From assembly GCA_004525155.1 (NCBI GenBank), contig SPDA01000191.1:1-5336 (forward strand): DNA of 5,336 nucleotides. Reading direction: 5' to 3'. The notes beneath the pieces are model-generated. The model had not been told where the DNA came from. It ran no database searches and saw nothing but the letters and a program-made list of their open reading frames with translations. The stretch's first letter is position 1. Every line of letters starts with the position of its first letter. A program made the translations under genes and the position numbers. Below are positions 1 to 5,336 of the stretch, piece by piece. The DNA comes from Spirochaetales bacterium. Its GTDB lineage: Bacteria > Spirochaetota > Spirochaetia > SPDA01.

Positions 1-1904
1 AGGGACTCTTCCAGTTTCTTGTTATCGTATTCGGGCTGCTTATCCTTACCGTCGCCGTGCTGTTTATTTTAATTAATCCTCTTCATAGAACACTGAAGAA
101 GCTTGAGGCAAATGAGGATGTCGGGGAAGAGGAGGCTTTCAGAGCGAGAAAGGTTATGGGAAGGATTCCCGTGCTTATTCTCGTCTCCCACGCCGCGGGT
201 TTTTTTATCGGTCCCCTTATCTCCGTGGTTCTCCGGCTTCTGCTCGGCGGAAGGGAAATAACTGTCCTGGACACGGCAATTACTATTTTCTACGACCTGT
301 CCATCGGTCTGGTAGCCGCGCTCCAGGCGATCCATTTCGTGGATATTGTCATGGTAACACCCAGGGAAAGGCTTAAAAGCATTCGTTTTGACGATCGTCT
401 GAAGGACCGCGGCTTAAAGCGGAAAACACTGCTGGTCGGAGCATGTACCGTTTATTTTGCCGTTTCCTTGCTCCTGGCGGCGGGTTACGGGTTTTTTCGG
501 CAGGAACTTACGCATCCGGCCAGAATAGCGGAGGCAAGGTCTGCCGGTCAGGGGCTTTCGAGTGCTGACCAGGCAAAGATTGCGGGGCTGGCAATAGCCT
601 CCGGCACCGCGGCGGATGAGGATGCAGCCCTCTACAGGCGCTCGATTCAGACAGAAATGACGGAATTTCTCGTTCAAATGGGATTTCTAAGCGCTGTCAT
701 CTTCGGTATCCTGTATGTGCTGAATTACACCGTTTTGTCACTGCAGCAGGCCCAGTTGACCCGCCTGGTGGAAGGCATGCAGAAAACCTCCTCCTCCGCC
801 GGCAACGCAGATTTGAGTTTCCGGCTGAGCATCATACAGTTCGACGAAATGGGGATGCTTACCCATCATATCAACGGTTTTGTCCTCCGCCTCCAGAACC
901 TGCTGGACTCGATTGCGGGGGCAGCCCAGCGGGTGTCTGAGTCATCGGCCGCCCTTAACCTGTCCGTGGATTCAAGCACAGGCATAGTGCAGGGTTTTGT
1001 CGACTCCATAGCCGACATCGGGGCAAGCACGGATACCCAGGCGGAAACAGTGTCCAGGACGGAGGAAGCCATAGGCGGCATTCTTCAGTCCATAGAAAAA
1101 GTTTCGGCCCGTGTGGAAACCCAGGCCAGTTATGTGGAACAGAGTTCCGCGGCCATTTCCGAGATGACCGCAAATATCGGAAGCGTGTCCAAAATTACCT
1201 CCAGTGCGGACAATCTTGCCCGGGCATTAAGCGTCGTGGCGGAGGAAGGCGGTGTTGCCATATCCAGCACCCTTTCCGCCATCAAGGATATCGAAACAGC
1301 CTCGGTAAAGGTTAAGGAAATAATCGATGTTATATCCAAAATAGCGGCTCAGACAAACATGCTTGCCATGAACGCTGCCATAGAGGCAGCCCATGCGGGT
1401 GAATCAGGAAAAGGCTTCGCCGTTGTGGCCGATGAGGTAAGGAGGCTCGCGGAAGACAGTTCCAAAAGCACCAGGGACATCGTGAAACATATAAAGGTGA
1501 TGATTGATCGAATAGAAAACGGTGTGACGCTGGCGGAAAGGGCCGGGGAGGCCTTCTCCAGGGTCTCATCGGATATTAAGGAGACCTCGAACCTCATGCA
1601 GACCATCTCCTCCGCCATGGAAGAGCAGAAAGTCGGGGCGGGCGAAATCTTGAGTTCAGTGGATTCCCTGGTCCGGGCAACGGAGGAAATCAGGCACCTT
1701 TCCGGGGACCAGGCGGAAAAAAGCGGCGTCATGCAGACTGCGATGGAAATGCTGGTCAAGGCTTCCAGGGGCATAAAGGAATCCCTCACTGGTCAGGCGG
1801 AGAGTAACAGGGCAATGATGGAGATGGTGGAAAACCTGAAAAACATATCGAAGAAAAACGCATCGATTGTGGAAGATCTGCAGAATATTGTGCGTAAGGC
1901 CTAG
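1..1904 (+). CDS. Methyl-accepting chemotaxis protein, polytopic membrane input plus HAMP and signalling domain (5' end off window)
   Basis: A membrane chemoreceptor that senses a stimulus and controls the CheA kinase through CheW. The frame is open to the left edge (first full codon at 3), and the GTG at 57 sits inside a membrane helix, so the true start is upstream. Residues here are counted from that GTG. Hydrophobic segments lie in the codons before it to about residue 8, then at 37-62, 70-100, 124-147 and 204-225. Residues 148-203 form a short loop, probably periplasmic. A HAMP-like stretch follows at about 226-282 (DLSFRLS, DEMGML). The long coiled coil at 283-615 has the conserved tip at about 427-466 ([32 protein letters not shown]). 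Likely methylation pairs are E336-E337, E361-Q362 and E522-E523. The C-terminus (IVRKA) lacks an NWETF-type CheR tether. It converges on the gene at 1901-2722. The ligand is unknown. Family assignment is firm; the helix count is by eye. Confidence 0.95.
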   Translation, partial: GLFQFLVIVFGLLILTVAVLFILINPLHRTLKKLEANEDVGEEEAFRARKVMGRIPVLILVSHAAGFFIGPLISVVLRLLLGGREITVLDTAITIFYDLSIGLVAALQAIHFVDIVMVTPRERLKSIRFDDRLKDRGLKRKTLLVGACTVYFAVSLLLAAGYGFFRQELTHPARIAEARSAGQGLSSADQAKIAGLAIASGTAADEDAALYRRSIQTEMTEFLVQMGFLSAVIFGILYVLNYTVLSLQQAQLTRLVEGMQKTSSSAGNADLSFRLSIIQFDEMGMLTHHINGFVLRLQNLLDSIAGAAQRVSESSAALNLSVDSSTGIVQGFVDSIADIGASTDTQAETVSRTEEAIGGILQSIEKVSARVETQASYVEQSSAAISEMTANIGSVSKITSSADNLARALSVVAEEGGVAISSTLSAIKDIETASVKVKEIIDVISKIAAQTNMLAMNAAIEAAHAGESGKGFAVVADEVRRLAEDSSKSTRDIVKHIKVMIDRIENGVTLAERAGEAFSRVSSDIKETSNLMQTISSAMEEQKVGAGEILSSVDSLVRATEEIRHLSGDQAEKSGVMQTAMEMLVKASRGIKESLTGQAESNRAMMEMVENLKNISKKNASIVEDLQNIVRKA

Positions 1905-1905
1905 G
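1900..1905. other. Shared stop-codon palindrome CCTAGG between two convergent genes
   Basis: The chemoreceptor ends with TAG at 1902-1904 on the plus strand. The DUF4097-like gene ends with TAG on the minus strand, read from plus bases 1901-1903 (cta). The two stops therefore use the same CTAG, inside a perfect 6-bp palindrome, and the coding regions overlap by 4 bp. No spacer is left for a separate terminator, so each transcript must run into the other gene unless it ends inside coding sequence. Confidence 0.9.
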
Positions 1906-2722
1906 GACCGGAAGGGTTCTGGATAATCTGGCCGGTTATTCCCTTCAATGAGACCTTGCCCCGGTTTCTGACGAAAAGAGTCACATCCCCTTTTACATTT
2001 TCCAGGCTCAGCAGATCCCTCGTGTCCTTAATGGTAATGTTTCCTTCCACACCGCGTATCTCCAGGGGGCCTGAGGTGTCGGTAATATCTATGGCGCCTT
2101 TTACGCCGGTTATGAGAATTGCTCCGGCAGTGTCTTTTATGGAAAGGGTCCCGGAGAGGGATTCTATGGAGATGTCATCCCGCTGGTCTGTAATGGCGAT
2201 GGTACCCGAGGACTGCTGTACGTAGATGTCGCCCTGCCTGTTGTTGATGGTAAGATTATTTTTAAGATTTTTGAAGTACAGGCTGCCTTTTTTATCGTTC
2301 GCTGTGACGGTAATACCCGCGGGTATGTGAATCTCGGCGTAGGTGTAGGTTTTTGTCCCTTTAAGCAGGTAAATGATGCCGGGGCTTACCTCGATTCTTA
2401 TGACCGCTCTGCTGCCCCGCTGATTCATGGTAAAGGTAACATCTTTCCCGGCCAGCGCCTCACCGTTTTTCTGGGACAGGTCGGCCGTCAGGGAAAGACG
2501 TGCCGTAATGCGGGACTTGTCCCCGCTGCCGGTGATCATGCATTCGTCCAGGGTTGTGTAAATTTCAATGCTGTCTGCGCCGGAGAGAACAAGTTCCCGG
2601 TCGAGGGTACTGGAGAACCCTTCTTTCACGGAAAACACCATCGGTGTGATAAACCGGATGGCAACATACCCCAGGCCCGCCAGTATGAGTAAGATTACAA
2701 AAACCAGAACGATTTTTTTCAT
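1901..2722 (-). CDS. Membrane-anchored DUF4097-like beta-helix protein, function unknown
   Basis: A 273-residue envelope protein. Residues 1-28 are a basic N-terminus followed by a long hydrophobic stretch ([20 protein letters not shown]), either an uncleaved anchor or a signal peptide. The only cysteine (C61) lies far from it, so it is not a lipoprotein. Residues about 45-135 are beta-rich with alternating polar and hydrophobic residues. Residues 137-265 form a ladder of short repeats (IxITDTSGxLxIxGVxGx), the pattern of DUF4097 'putative adhesin' proteins and related beta-helices. The start is the ATG that directly opens the anchor; GGGGA lies 3 nt upstream. DUF4097 genes often sit beside anti-sigma or PspC-type genes, but neither is present here. 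It converges on the chemoreceptor and diverges from the lipocalin-like gene. Role in the cell is unknown. The fold call is reasonable; the DUF name is from pattern only. Confidence 0.8.
   Translation of the reverse strand: MKKIVLVFVILLILAGLGYVAIRFITPMVFSVKEGFSSTLDRELVLSGADSIEIYTTLDECMITGSGDKSRITARLSLTADLSQKNGEALAGKDVTFTMNQRGSRAVIRIEVSPGIIYLLKGTKTYTYAEIHIPAGITVTANDKKGSLYFKNLKNNLTINNRQGDIYVQQSSGTIAITDQRDDISIESLSGTLSIKDTAGAILITGVKGAIDITDTSGPLEIRGVEGNITIKDTRDLLSLENVKGDVTLFVRNRGKVSLKGITGQIIQNPSGP
1985..2254 (-). repeat. Five tandem 18-residue beta-helix repeats inside the DUF4097-like gene
   Basis: Residues 157-246 divide without gaps into five units of exactly 18 residues (54 bp): [72 protein letters not shown] and [18 protein letters not shown]. 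Each has two short beta strands joined by an Asx/Gly turn and ends near Gly. A looser 20-residue unit precedes them (137-156) and a 19-residue one follows (247-265). The DNA of the units is clearly diverged, so this is a structural repeat rather than a recent tandem duplication. Confidence 0.75.
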
Positions 2723-2725
2723 GTT

Positions 2726-2730
2726 TCCCC
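2726..2730 (-). promoter_or_regulatory. Weak ribosome binding site for the DUF4097-like gene
   Basis: On the minus strand GGGGA ends 3 nt before the ATG at 2722. It is purine-rich but not a full AGGAGG, and the spacing is shorter than usual. It still supports this ATG, which is also the codon that opens the hydrophobic N-terminus. Confidence 0.3.
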
Positions 2731-2801
2731 GCTATTCGGCAAGAGTCTCAGCCCCTTTCTAATCTTCGGCATCAGATCCCATAGGCTTAAATCTTCCTTT
2801 A

Positions 2802-2830
2802 TTGTGGTTATCATTAAAATCTGGTATTTT
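2802..2830 (+). promoter_or_regulatory. Candidate sigma-70-type promoter for the lipocalin-like gene
   Basis: TTGTGG at 2802-2807 and TATTTT at 2825-2830 are 17 bp apart, a standard sigma-70 spacing, though both boxes are imperfect. Transcription would begin at about 2836-2838, on or next to the ATG at 2838. That fits the absence of any purine-rich ribosome site before that ATG and would make the mRNA leaderless. The region is AT-rich by chance as well, so this is only a candidate. Confidence 0.25.
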
Positions 2831-2837
2831 TATTACT

Positions 2838-3665
2838 ATGCGTACCCTTTTGTCCATTATGCTTCTGAATATCTGCTGCTTCCCCGTTCTGGTCCAGGCA
2901 CAAAATGATCAGTACGAAGCGGAAAAGATTTTCTGGGAAAATCCGGATGAAGTTTATGTTCGCAATGAAGACATCGCCTTCACCTCCCAGGACTTCAGGC
3001 AGGGCAAGAACGAGGGAATTTACTTCATGTCCAGGTTCAACGAAGGCTGGATTTTGATGATAAATCTGTTTCATATCAAGACTAATGTGTTCAACAAGTG
3101 GGGAATTTACATACTCGTCTGTGAGCCGGACGGAAAGGCCTACTGGGAAACCTTCGAAATGGATCCCAAAAGCGTATACAACGATACCGACAGGCTCTAT
3201 CTTTCCGACGGAACAAACACGATCCAGGGCGGCAATGCCATCTACTATATCGATCTCAATCTGAAAGACACGAAATGCAGGCTTGTTTTTAACAACATCC
3301 TCGATTCCTGGAAGGCGGGCGACGGCATCGATTACCTCTCGATGGACAGGAAGAATTACATGATCCGCATCCTCTCCTCACCCTGGGCGGATGTCTCCGG
3401 CACCCTTACCCTTAAAGGCAGGGTAATCGACGTAAAAGGTCAGGGGTACGGGGAAAAATCGCTTATTATCAGCCCCCTGACGAAGCAGAACCCTTATCTG
3501 CACGCTTTCAGGGTATTTTCAGACAATTCTCTTCCCAGGGAAAAGCGGTGGTTTGTGGGACTCCTGACACACAGAGTCAGGACAGCTTCGGAGCCCTGCA
3601 TATACCGCGGCTCAATGTGGCGCATGGAAATAAATGGGTTTTCACCACCTACGACTACACCCTGA
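2838..3665 (+). CDS. 5' fragment of the lipocalin-like gene (signal peptide and N-terminal lobe)
   Basis: ATG at 2838 is chosen over the in-frame TTG at 2802. It opens a clean signal peptide, MRTLLSIMLLNICCFPVLVQ, with cleavage likely after VQA at residue 21, whereas the TTG would add 12 residues before it. Two cysteines (13, 14) lie within the hydrophobic core and do not make a convincing lipobox. The mature part is rich in aromatic and beta-strand residues (WILMINLFHI, AYWETFEMDP, NAIYYIDLNL). Codons up to about 3570 look authentic. The last 30 or so residues, to TGA at 3663-3665 (RTASEPCIYRG, SPPTTTP), look like out-of-frame read-through. As it stands, this piece would give a truncated protein of about 275 residues. 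Confidence 0.7.
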   Translation: MRTLLSIMLLNICCFPVLVQAQNDQYEAEKIFWENPDEVYVRNEDIAFTSQDFRQGKNEGIYFMSRFNEGWILMINLFHIKTNVFNKWGIYILVCEPDGKAYWETFEMDPKSVYNDTDRLYLSDGTNTIQGGNAIYYIDLNLKDTKCRLVFNNILDSWKAGDGIDYLSMDRKNYMIRILSSPWADVSGTLTLKGRVIDVKGQGYGEKSLIISPLTKQNPYLHAFRVFSDNSLPREKRWFVGLLTHRVRTASEPCIYRGSMWRMEINGFSPPTTTP

Positions 3666-3964
3666 CGCCTTCGGATTTTTACTCGCCTCCGGATATGCCG
3701 TATTCATACCCCGGTAAGGTCAAACTGTACGCGAAAAACGGGGATTACGAACTTCAGGGGGAATACAAAACCGGCATCCTGTTCAACGTTACCGACGTTA
3801 TCAATGAAATTCCTTTTATTATCAGGCCCCTGGTACTGCTTTTTGTGCAGAGGCCTATTTATTTCAGGTTTTTAGGCGAGTTTACAGGAACTATAAGGCT
3901 GCCGGACGGGAGCGTGGAGCAGCTCCACCTCTACGGCCCTTACGAGTATGTGATTGTGCGCTGA
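3548..3964 (+). CDS. 3' fragment of the lipocalin-like gene (C-terminal lobe)
   Basis: This frame lies at -1 to the upstream fragment and is open well before the GTG at 3548, so that GTG is only the first formal start. It has no ribosome site of its own, and no signal peptide. From about 3572 the codons and protein look genuine (FGALHIPRLNVAHGNKWVFT, PDMPYSYPGKVKLYAKNGDY, FTGTIRLPDGSVEQLHLYGP), matching the strand-rich second lobe of Svf1/CrtC-like proteins. It ends with TGA at 3962-3964, within the convergent hairpin. It is unlikely to be translated as an independent gene; it is best read as the tail of the gene starting at 2838. Confidence 0.6.
   Translation: MVCGTPDTQSQDSFGALHIPRLNVAHGNKWVFTTYDYTLTPSDFYSPPDMPYSYPGKVKLYAKNGDYELQGEYKTGILFNVTDVINEIPFIIRPLVLLFVQRPIYFRFLGEFTGTIRLPDGSVEQLHLYGPYEYVIVR
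3562..3582. repeat. Perfect 7-bp inverted repeat at the frameshift
   Basis: TCCTGAC (3562-3568) and GTCAGGA (3576-3582) are exact reverse complements around a 7-nt loop (ACACAGA). The repeat sits inside the interval where the lipocalin-like gene changes frame. Hairpins of this kind can promote small deletions or base-calling errors. A programmed -1 slip is less likely, because no in-phase slippery heptamer precedes it at the usual distance. Confidence 0.6.
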
Positions 3965-3979
3965 AATCAGCTTTTCAGC
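3960..3979. terminator. Candidate bidirectional hairpin enclosing both convergent stop codons
   Basis: GCTGAAA (3960-3966) and TTTCAGC (3973-3979) are exact reverse complements around a 6-nt loop (TCAGCT). The hairpin holds the TGA of the lipocalin-like gene (3962-3964) and the minus-strand TGA of the radical SAM gene (plus bases 3967-3969). An alternative 5-bp stem, GCTGA/TCAGC (3960-3971), overlaps it. Neither strand has a run of T after the stem, so it is not a textbook intrinsic terminator. It may act as a weak bidirectional one or only as an RNA 3'-end structure. Confidence 0.4.
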
Positions 3980-5336
3980 CCAAGGTACTCCTTTTCCCAG
4001 GTTTCCCTTGTAACCCTGCCTATTTCCTCACCGTAAGCGGTCATGCCCCTGTAGTAATCCCTGTCTTCCAGGGCCGCGTCCGCGTTATCATCGAGAGGCT
4101 GGGCGCCGGTTTCGTCGATTATGCTTCTCATTACGGCATAGTGGTCCCGGACGGGACATGGAGTCAGCTGATTGCCCTTTGTCCCGATGCCGCCGGCCGT
4201 ATGGGCGTCGGTTTGAAAGCCGTGTTCGAAATAGTTATCCTGCCACTGCCGGATTTTCCGGAAAAATGGCGTGTCTATTACATCGTTCAGGCTGCCGCCC
4301 CTGCTGTAGACGTCTTTAATGTTGGATACGGTGTAGGGATTGAATACGCAGGGCGTCACATTACCGTTCCAGTCTATGTAGATATAGCCGCCGTCCTTTG
4401 CCGCGGATATGCATCCGTTGCTGATGACCGCGCTGTTCCAGAAGTCCGGCAGAACCAGGCCTTCTTCATGGATCCACTTCCGGGTTTTTCGAAACATTTC
4501 GAGTCGTTTTGCCGGGGGAATGACCAAATCCAGGCTGAAACTCCTGCCTATGGGCATATACTGGAAGATCCAGCCGTAATAGGCGCCGATTTTGTTGAAG
4601 TAGGTTTCGCGGAACTCGTCCCGGAATACCGTATCGACGTTGTTTTTTGTGACTGTTATGGATATCCCGAAAAGTACTCCGGCTTCCCTGAGGTTTTCAA
4701 TGGCTTTCAGAATCCGGGAGTACACGCCCTTTCCGCGGCGGTCGTCCGTTTCCGCCTCGTACCCTTCGATGGATATTGACGGCGTAATGTTTGCGAGATC
4801 CGCCATACGTTTCGCGGTTTCTTTTGTTATCTGCGTTCCGTTTGTGTACATGAGAAAAAACATGTCGTTGTGCTTTTCGCAGAGATCCAGCAGGGACCTG
4901 CCCTGACTTTCGTATAAAAGGGGCTCCCCGCCGGAAATGGTCGTAAAATGCGCGCCCCAGAGGGATTTCTGCTCCGTAAGTATCCTGTCCGCTATGTCCC
5001 AGGGAAGGGATATGTCGGTGTTTGCGGCCGATGCCGCGTAACAGCCTTTGCAGGCGAGGTTGCATTTCTTCGTGGGACTCAAGGTGATCAATTTCGGCGG
5101 CGGATAGCCGAAACATTTTTCGAATTCCTCAACCGGGCGTCTGTTCCTCTCGTTCATGATGGAACCAAAGGCGGTAAAGAATTTTTTCGCCCTGTGCCTG
5201 GAAATCCGGTTTTCGAGGAGCCAGCGGTCCATGACGCCTATAAGGTTCTGGAACATCTTGGCCTGGTCTTCCACCATTCTCGTCGGAATTCCCAGCAGCT
5301 CGAGCTGCTCGATTTTTTCGGAAATCTTTTTATTCA
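3967..5336 (-). CDS. Radical SAM enzyme with SPASM-like C-terminal cysteines, substrate unknown (5' end at or beyond window edge)
   Basis: A cytoplasmic iron-sulfur enzyme that should cleave S-adenosylmethionine to start radical chemistry. Residues are counted from the ATG at 5277. The cluster motif CNLACKGC is at 72-79 (plus 5041-5064), the SAM-binding GGEP at 116-119 (4921-4932), and MYTNGT and SISIEGY continue the barrel. Further cysteines at C289 (NGC), C310 (GNVTPC) and C374 (TPCPVRDHY) suggest an auxiliary cluster of the SPASM/twitch type, as in PqqE- and MoaA-related enzymes. The ATG at 5277 is probably internal. The frame stays open upstream with plausible protein (NKKISEKIEQLELLGIPTR), no ribosome site precedes 5277, and plus bases 5335-5336 (ca) would form the last two bases of an NTG start codon. 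The visible protein is about 455 residues. It is convergent with the lipocalin-like gene, with 2 bp between stops. Superfamily is firm; the reaction is not known. Confidence 0.92.
   Translation of the reverse strand, partial: NKKISEKIEQLELLGIPTRMVEDQAKMFQNLIGVMDRWLLENRISRHRAKKFFTAFGSIMNERNRRPVEEFEKCFGYPPPKLITLSPTKKCNLACKGCYAASAANTDISLPWDIADRILTEQKSLWGAHFTTISGGEPLLYESQGRSLLDLCEKHNDMFFLMYTNGTQITKETAKRMADLANITPSISIEGYEAETDDRRGKGVYSRILKAIENLREAGVLFGISITVTKNNVDTVFRDEFRETYFNKIGAYYGWIFQYMPIGRSFSLDLVIPPAKRLEMFRKTRKWIHEEGLVLPDFWNSAVISNGCISAAKDGGYIYIDWNGNVTPCVFNPYTVSNIKDVYSRGGSLNDVIDTPFFRKIRQWQDNYFEHGFQTDAHTAGGIGTKGNQLTPCPVRDHYAVMRSIIDETGAQPLDDNADAALEDRDYYRGMTAYGEEIGRVTRETWEKEYLGLKS
5294..5309. repeat. 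16-bp perfect palindrome in the 5' coding part of the radical SAM gene
   Basis: AGCAGCTCGAGCTGCT reads the same on both strands, centred on CTCGAG. As RNA it could fold as a 6-bp stem with a TCGA loop. It lies about 30 nt inside the gene if translation begins at the window edge, and encodes part of the leucine-rich stretch EQLELLG. It may simply follow from the repeated Leu and Glu/Gln codons. Confidence 0.5.

Larger units (their letters stand above)
2838..3964 (+). pseudogene. Exported Svf1/CrtC-type lipocalin-like protein, broken by a frameshift
   Basis: Two plus-strand reading frames together make one protein. The first carries the export signal and N-terminal half, the second the C-terminal half. 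If one missing base is restored, the product is about 375 residues. The joined sequence follows the two-lobe lipocalin pattern of eukaryotic Svf1 and bacterial hydroxyneurosporene-synthase-like (CrtC) proteins. These include the strand pair around YFMSRF (residues 61-66 from the ATG), the GTLTLKGRVIDVKGQGYG segment (188-205), and then FGALHIPRLNVAHGNKWVF in the other frame. The switch from frame 0 to the -1 frame falls between about 3549 and 3575, because the third frame is closed by TGA at 3565-3567. The cause may be a real mutation or a one-base sequencing or assembly error. Otherwise the gene looks healthy, with no other stops. The ligand or reaction is unknown. Confidence 0.7.

Noticed and set aside
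1349..1789. A 146-codon minus-strand open frame opposite the chemoreceptor signalling domain
   Set aside because: It is antisense to the most conserved part of the receptor, with a low-complexity Ser/Met/Ala-rich product typical of a shadow frame.
1911..1946. GAAGGG and CCCTTC pairing downstream of the chemoreceptor as its terminator
   Set aside because: The 6-bp stem has a 24-nt loop, no T-tract follows, and it lies within the coding sequence of the convergent gene.
2327..2692. A 121-codon plus-strand open frame opposite the DUF4097-like gene
   Set aside because: The minus-strand product has an anchor and regular repeats; the plus-strand product has no domain or export signal that I recognise.
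2723..2837. Divergent intergenic region searched for a small gene, riboswitch or clear minus-strand promoter
   Set aside because: No convincing -35/-10 pair was found for the minus-strand gene, and no small coding frame or structured RNA could be supported in 115 bp.
3538..3544. GGGAAAA, a classic slippery heptamer, as the cause of a programmed -1 frameshift
   Set aside because: Its codon phase does not match the upstream frame (codons there are AGG GAA AAG), and it lies 17 nt before the inverted repeat, farther than usual.
3914..3928. GTGGAG/CTCCAC hairpin near the end of the lipocalin-like gene
   Set aside because: A 6-bp stem inside coding sequence with no T-tract; it encodes ordinary residues (SVEQLHL) and is likely chance.
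4141..4779. A 212-codon open frame on the plus strand opposite the radical SAM gene
   Set aside because: It lies wholly antisense to clear radical SAM motifs; the protein has no recognisable domain and no ribosome site was evident. It is a shadow of the coding bias on the other strand.

Overview
The window reads as an ordinary, gene-dense chromosomal stretch of a Gram-negative-type bacterium, by eye close to half G+C. The best guess is a spirochaete of the Treponema/Spirochaetales kind. The reasons are the chemoreceptor signalling tip ([22 protein letters not shown]), which is the wording familiar from treponemal receptors, and the multi-membrane-helix receptor input region. This is a judgement from recall, not a search. 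No tRNA, rRNA, CRISPR array, insertion sequence or other mobile element is visible.

Layout, left to right. (1) 1-1904 (+): a methyl-accepting chemotaxis protein whose start lies off the left edge, with at least five visible membrane helices, a HAMP-like segment and a full cytoplasmic signalling hairpin. (2) 1901-2722 (-): a membrane-anchored DUF4097-like protein whose C-terminal half is a run of 18-residue beta-helix repeats. Its stop codon and that of the receptor share one CTAG. (3) 2723-2837: a short divergent intergenic space with only weak promoter and ribosome-site candidates. (4) 2838-3964 (+): an exported Svf1/CrtC-type lipocalin-like protein, broken by a one-base frame disruption near 3549-3575, beside a perfect 7-bp inverted repeat. 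(5) 3967-5336 (-): a radical SAM enzyme with C-terminal auxiliary cysteines, open to the right edge. Its stop and the stop of the lipocalin gene lie 2 bp apart inside a perfect 7-bp hairpin.

The genes alternate in strand (+, -, +, -), with two tail-to-tail junctions that have almost no spacer, so each is probably its own transcription unit. Nothing in the sequence ties them into one pathway. The receptor signals to the CheA/CheW chemotaxis array, the DUF4097-like and lipocalin-like proteins are envelope or periplasmic proteins of unknown role, and the radical SAM enzyme is cytoplasmic with an unknown substrate. I do not see a clear new multi-gene system. The most notable items are the broken lipocalin gene, the two compact convergent junctions, the receptor's polytopic input region and the uncharacterised radical SAM enzyme.
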